A stretch of DNA of 51,583 nucleotides from a virus. Location: positions 1 to 51,583 of IMG/VR virus record IMGVR_UViG_3300035180_001940; one strand, written 5' to 3'. Position numbers and translations under genes: made by a program. Below, piece by piece: positions 49,549 through 51,583 of the stretch; positions within the stretch are counted from its first letter, which is position 1, and the number at the start of each line of letters is the position of its first letter. Below the pieces are notes generated by a model. That model saw only the letters and a list, made by a program, of their open reading frames with translations. It ran no database searches and had not been told where the DNA came from.

Positions 49549-50520
49549 ATGTTTAGCATTGGTTATACAGAGGGATTGAGTGAGATATTTGAAGAAATTG
49601 ATACGTATGATAAAATTAGCGATGTTTATTTTTCAATACCAAATGCCTACACAGCATCAGCACGAGTTACCGGGTTTAATGAAAAGATGTTCTATGAATT
49701 GAAAAAAATTCAATCAAAAGGTGTAAAACTTCATCTTGTTCTTAATGGTGCAACATATAATGAAAATGCTTATACTGAATCTGGTTTAAATGATATTGTT
49801 AAAATTATTGATACACTTGGTGTTGAGATGTTAACTATAAACAATACTGCTATTATGAAATCAATTCAATTTCAAGAATTGAATGAAAAAATTATTATTA
49901 AAAATTCTGTTAATAATAAATTGAAAACGTTAGATGATGTTATTCAATATGTTTCGTTTTTTAAATTTAAACACATTATGCTTGATAGATCATTGAATAG
50001 AAATAAAGATGAATTAGAAAAAATTATACAATATTGTAAAACTAATGGTTATACAACAACATTGTTAGTTAATGAGGGATGTATTGCAAATTGTCCTTAT
50101 AAGCAATTTTGTGATGATGCATTATCAAATCATGATTTAACAAAAAACAATAATTTTGCTGTTCTTACATGTAGTTCAGATTTTGAAAGTAATAAATCAT
50201 TAACATTGAAATCACCATTTATCATTCCTGGTTATATCAATAAATATCGTGATATGGGTATAAATTACTTTAAAATTGCATGTAGAGGAAAAACAATCGA
50301 AGATGTGAGGTCTAGATTAAAAGCGTATATGTTTGATAATAAAAATATATCACTTTCAGTTGCATTGGATACAAATCCTCATTACATCTACAAAACTGTT
50401 AATGCACATGTGCTTGATGAATATAATTTTTTTGAACATACTATTAACTGTAAAAATAAATGTCATGAATGTAATTATTGTGATGTGTTACTTGAAAAAT
50501 TTTTAAAAGAGGAAAAATAA
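49549..50520 (+). CDS. U32-peptidase-like protein with Fe-S-type cysteines
   Basis: A 323-residue protein with TIM-barrel rhythm (VYFSIPNAYTASAR, VKLHLVLNGATYNE, FKHIMLDRSLNRNKDELEKIIQYCK, YTTTLLVNEGCIANCPYKQFC). NEGCxxNCPYxxFC (Cys178, 182, 188) resembles the conserved cysteine segment of U32-family proteins, and Cys208, Cys245 and a C-terminal CX3CX2CX2C (301, 305, 308, 311) add more potential ligands. U32 relatives UbiU/V, RlhA and TrhP bind 4Fe-4S clusters or act in RNA/quinone hydroxylation, while others are called collagenase-like. The substrate here is unknown. It lies behind fibre genes and overlaps the next gene by one base. Confidence 0.6.
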   Translation: MFSIGYTEGLSEIFEEIDTYDKISDVYFSIPNAYTASARVTGFNEKMFYELKKIQSKGVKLHLVLNGATYNENAYTESGLNDIVKIIDTLGVEMLTINNTAIMKSIQFQELNEKIIIKNSVNNKLKTLDDVIQYVSFFKFKHIMLDRSLNRNKDELEKIIQYCKTNGYTTTLLVNEGCIANCPYKQFCDDALSNHDLTKNNNFAVLTCSSDFESNKSLTLKSPFIIPGYINKYRDMGINYFKIACRGKTIEDVRSRLKAYMFDNKNISLSVALDTNPHYIYKTVNAHVLDEYNFFEHTINCKNKCHECNYCDVLLEKFLKEEK

Positions 50521-51164
50521 TGATTAAATTATATGAAACACAAGAAGAGAGAAATTCATTTCAACACATATTTGAATCTCAAAGAACAATACTTGTTGAT
50601 GAATACAATGAAAATAAATCTTTGATGATTTTTGTTAATGAACAATCAGGAATTATAAAAGGATATATGTATTCTGAACATCTTCCAATTGAGGTCTCTC
50701 ATAATGATGGTTTAAAAGATATTAATCTTGGTAAAGTTTCTAAAGAAGATTATCAATTAGCAATTATGTGCGTTGATGATTATTTAGATAGTTTTCCTGT
50801 ATATGATTTTACACGTAAAGAAATGGGATTAGTATTCCTTGCAGTAAATGGTGTGAATTGTACACTTGATGAACAATCAGGTAAATTTTCATTAAATGAA
50901 GGTGAAACATCATATAAGTTTTATCTAATAATTGAAGATCCTATTGATGATATTGATCATTTTAGTTCAACATATGTTAAACAACAAGATAAAAATCCTG
51001 AGACTATTAAAATTGGTGGTCAGAAAACATCTAAAAAAATAATCAAAAATAAAAGTACATTCACAATTGAAAATTTAAAAGGTTCAGAACAAACACTTAA
51101 AGTAAAATGTTCTTTAAATAATGAATCTGATATATGGTTAGTTAAATATATTACAATAATGTGA
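50520..51164 (+). CDS. hypothetical protein coupled to the U32-like gene
   Basis: A 214-residue protein whose ATG shares one base with the U32-like stop (AATAATG). It is beta-rich and acidic (TILVDEYNENKSLMIFVNEQSGIIKGYM, KEMGLVFLAVNGVNCTLDEQSGKF), and its C-terminus is basic, ending ESDIWLVKYITIM. The tight coupling suggests a partner or substrate of the U32-like enzyme, or a virion protein. No family was recognised. Confidence 0.55.
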   Translation: MIKLYETQEERNSFQHIFESQRTILVDEYNENKSLMIFVNEQSGIIKGYMYSEHLPIEVSHNDGLKDINLGKVSKEDYQLAIMCVDDYLDSFPVYDFTRKEMGLVFLAVNGVNCTLDEQSGKFSLNEGETSYKFYLIIEDPIDDIDHFSSTYVKQQDKNPETIKIGGQKTSKKIIKNKSTFTIENLKGSEQTLKVKCSLNNESDIWLVKYITIM

Positions 51165-51167
51165 TGA

Positions 51168-51189
51168 AATTGTGAATAAAATCACAATT
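51168..51189. terminator. bidirectional hairpin between convergent genes
   Basis: Perfect 8-bp stem AATTGTGA/TCACAATT (51168-51175 with 51182-51189) and loop ATAAAA, between the 214-residue gene and the terminase gene. Confidence 0.6.
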
Positions 51190-51191
51190 CA

Positions 51192-51583
51192 TTAACCAAA
51201 ATTACTATCTACATATACATTATCAATCTCACGTAATGAATTCCAATCTGCGAATTCATTTCTGTGAATACTATCATCCATTTCATCAAATGAACCAAAT
51301 GCAAAAACATCTTCAAAAGTTGTATCCTCTTTATCATCTTCATTGTCCTCTTCAAATAATGAGTCAATAAATTTTCTCTGATCTTCAAGGTTTCTTATAT
51401 CTTTAATAGGTGCAAAACTAATTGCTAATGCCATTACAAGATCATCATGATAACCATCATCTGCCTGATATTTTCCTTTTATATCGATAAAATGATAGAA
51501 TTCATCAATCGTTGCATGATCTTTTAGTATTAATCTATCATTTTCAAGAAATGTACGTAACAAACTTAATGTTACCTTACGTG
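51192..51583 (-). CDS. 17: terminase large subunit, C-terminal part (T4 gp17-like; 5' end outside window)
   Basis: The minus-strand frame is open to the window edge, giving about 130 C-terminal residues. LLRTFLENDRLILKDHATIDEFYHFIDIKGKYQADDGYHDDLVMALAISFAPI is the end of the gp17 nuclease domain, with the conserved GxHDDLVMAL segment whose aspartates bind the catalytic metals. A variable acidic tail follows (FEEDNEDDKEDTTFEDVFAFGSFDEMDD). It cuts and pumps phage DNA into heads. A TTG at 51561-51563 lies in frame but inside the domain, so the true start is upstream. gp16 is about 25 kb away. Confidence 0.85.
   Translation of the reverse strand, partial: RKVTLSLLRTFLENDRLILKDHATIDEFYHFIDIKGKYQADDGYHDDLVMALAISFAPIKDIRNLEDQRKFIDSLFEEDNEDDKEDTTFEDVFAFGSFDEMDDSIHRNEFADWNSLREIDNVYVDSNFG

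Noticed and set aside
49549-50520. Radical SAM assignment for the cysteine-rich protein
   Set aside because: No CX3CX2C motif near the N-terminus; the C-terminal CX3CX2CX2C lies after the barrel, and the NEGCxxNCPY segment fits U32 proteins better.
1-51583. tRNA genes, insertion sequences, integrase or attachment sites
   Set aside because: No cloverleaf with a CCA-adjacent acceptor pattern, no transposase or integrase motifs and no flanking direct repeats were noticed. A dedicated tRNA scan would be needed to exclude divergent tRNAs.

Overview
This 51.6-kb window is part of the genome of a T4-like contractile-tailed bacteriophage (myovirus) with a very A+T-rich genome. The evidence is a near-complete T4-type tail and baseplate set: a gp19-like tube, gp15, gp16, a gp26-family protein, gp48/54, gp53, gp27, gp5, a PAAR tip, gp25, gp6, a gp7-like protein and a gp12-like collar fibre. 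The C-terminus of the gp17 terminase lies at the right edge. T4-type accessory genes are also present: Dda helicase, an ATP-dependent DNA ligase, a GroES-like co-chaperonin and PhoH. No tRNA, rRNA, insertion sequence, integrase or CRISPR array was seen. The host cannot be read directly. The A+T content, the TG-extended TATAAT promoters without a clear -35 box and the phage bactofilin would fit a Campylobacterota-type (Campylobacter/Arcobacter-like) or another A+T-rich Gram-negative host; this is inference.

Layout. 1-9.3 kb (+ strand) holds host-takeover and nucleotide functions: the C-terminus of an NAD kinase, small membrane proteins, a metallopeptidase/VWA protein, a Thg1-like RNA polymerase, a MoxR-type AAA+ ATPase broken into two genes, a DUF3310 protein and kinase-like ATPase between the two halves, a membrane-anchored lytic-transglycosylase-like protein overlapping a bactofilin, and PIN-PhoH. 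9.3-11.4 kb holds a DUF1353 protein (-), DNA ligase and a GroES-like protein (+). 11.4-14.4 kb (-) is a tail-fibre cassette with an S74 chaperone domain and a collagen-like fibre. 15.0-20.6 kb (-) is an unusual four-gene, translationally coupled set of YD/RHS-like proteins; the largest ends in five 25-residue Cys/Trp repeats. 20.7-25.4 kb holds Dda, small proteins and a fibre with eight 99-bp repeats. 25.4-27.1 kb (-) holds gp16, gp15 and gp19. 27.1-45.8 kb (+) is the tail and baseplate morphogenesis block. 45.8-49.5 kb holds fibres, a fibre chaperone and a collar fibre. 49.5-51.2 kb holds a U32-like cysteine-rich protein and an unknown. 51.2 kb to the end (-) is the terminase large subunit C-terminus.

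Regulation. Two recurring promoter types separate the gene classes. Early-region genes are preceded by TGATATAAT-like -10 boxes, often with AAG 10-11 bases upstream of TATAAT. Structural genes are preceded by T4-late-type (N)ATAAATA boxes, on both strands and sometimes divergently. At 22.3 kb a late box sits partly in the left arm and partly in the loop of a perfect 11-bp hairpin whose right arm contains the ribosome-binding site. This is the T4 lysozyme-type switch that would block translation of early read-through RNA. Strong hairpins lie at several gene junctions, including convergent ones.

The points most worth checking are: (1) the AAA+ ATPase split between Walker A and Walker B by four cargo genes; (2) the phage bactofilin plus murein-lytic pair; (3) the YD-like operon with its Cys/Trp repeat tail; (4) a C_CCA_AAT slippery heptamer fusing the gp26-family protein to a 51-codon downstream frame, next to a tape-measure-like protein with two cell-wall hydrolase domains; and (5) the hairpin-gated late gene.
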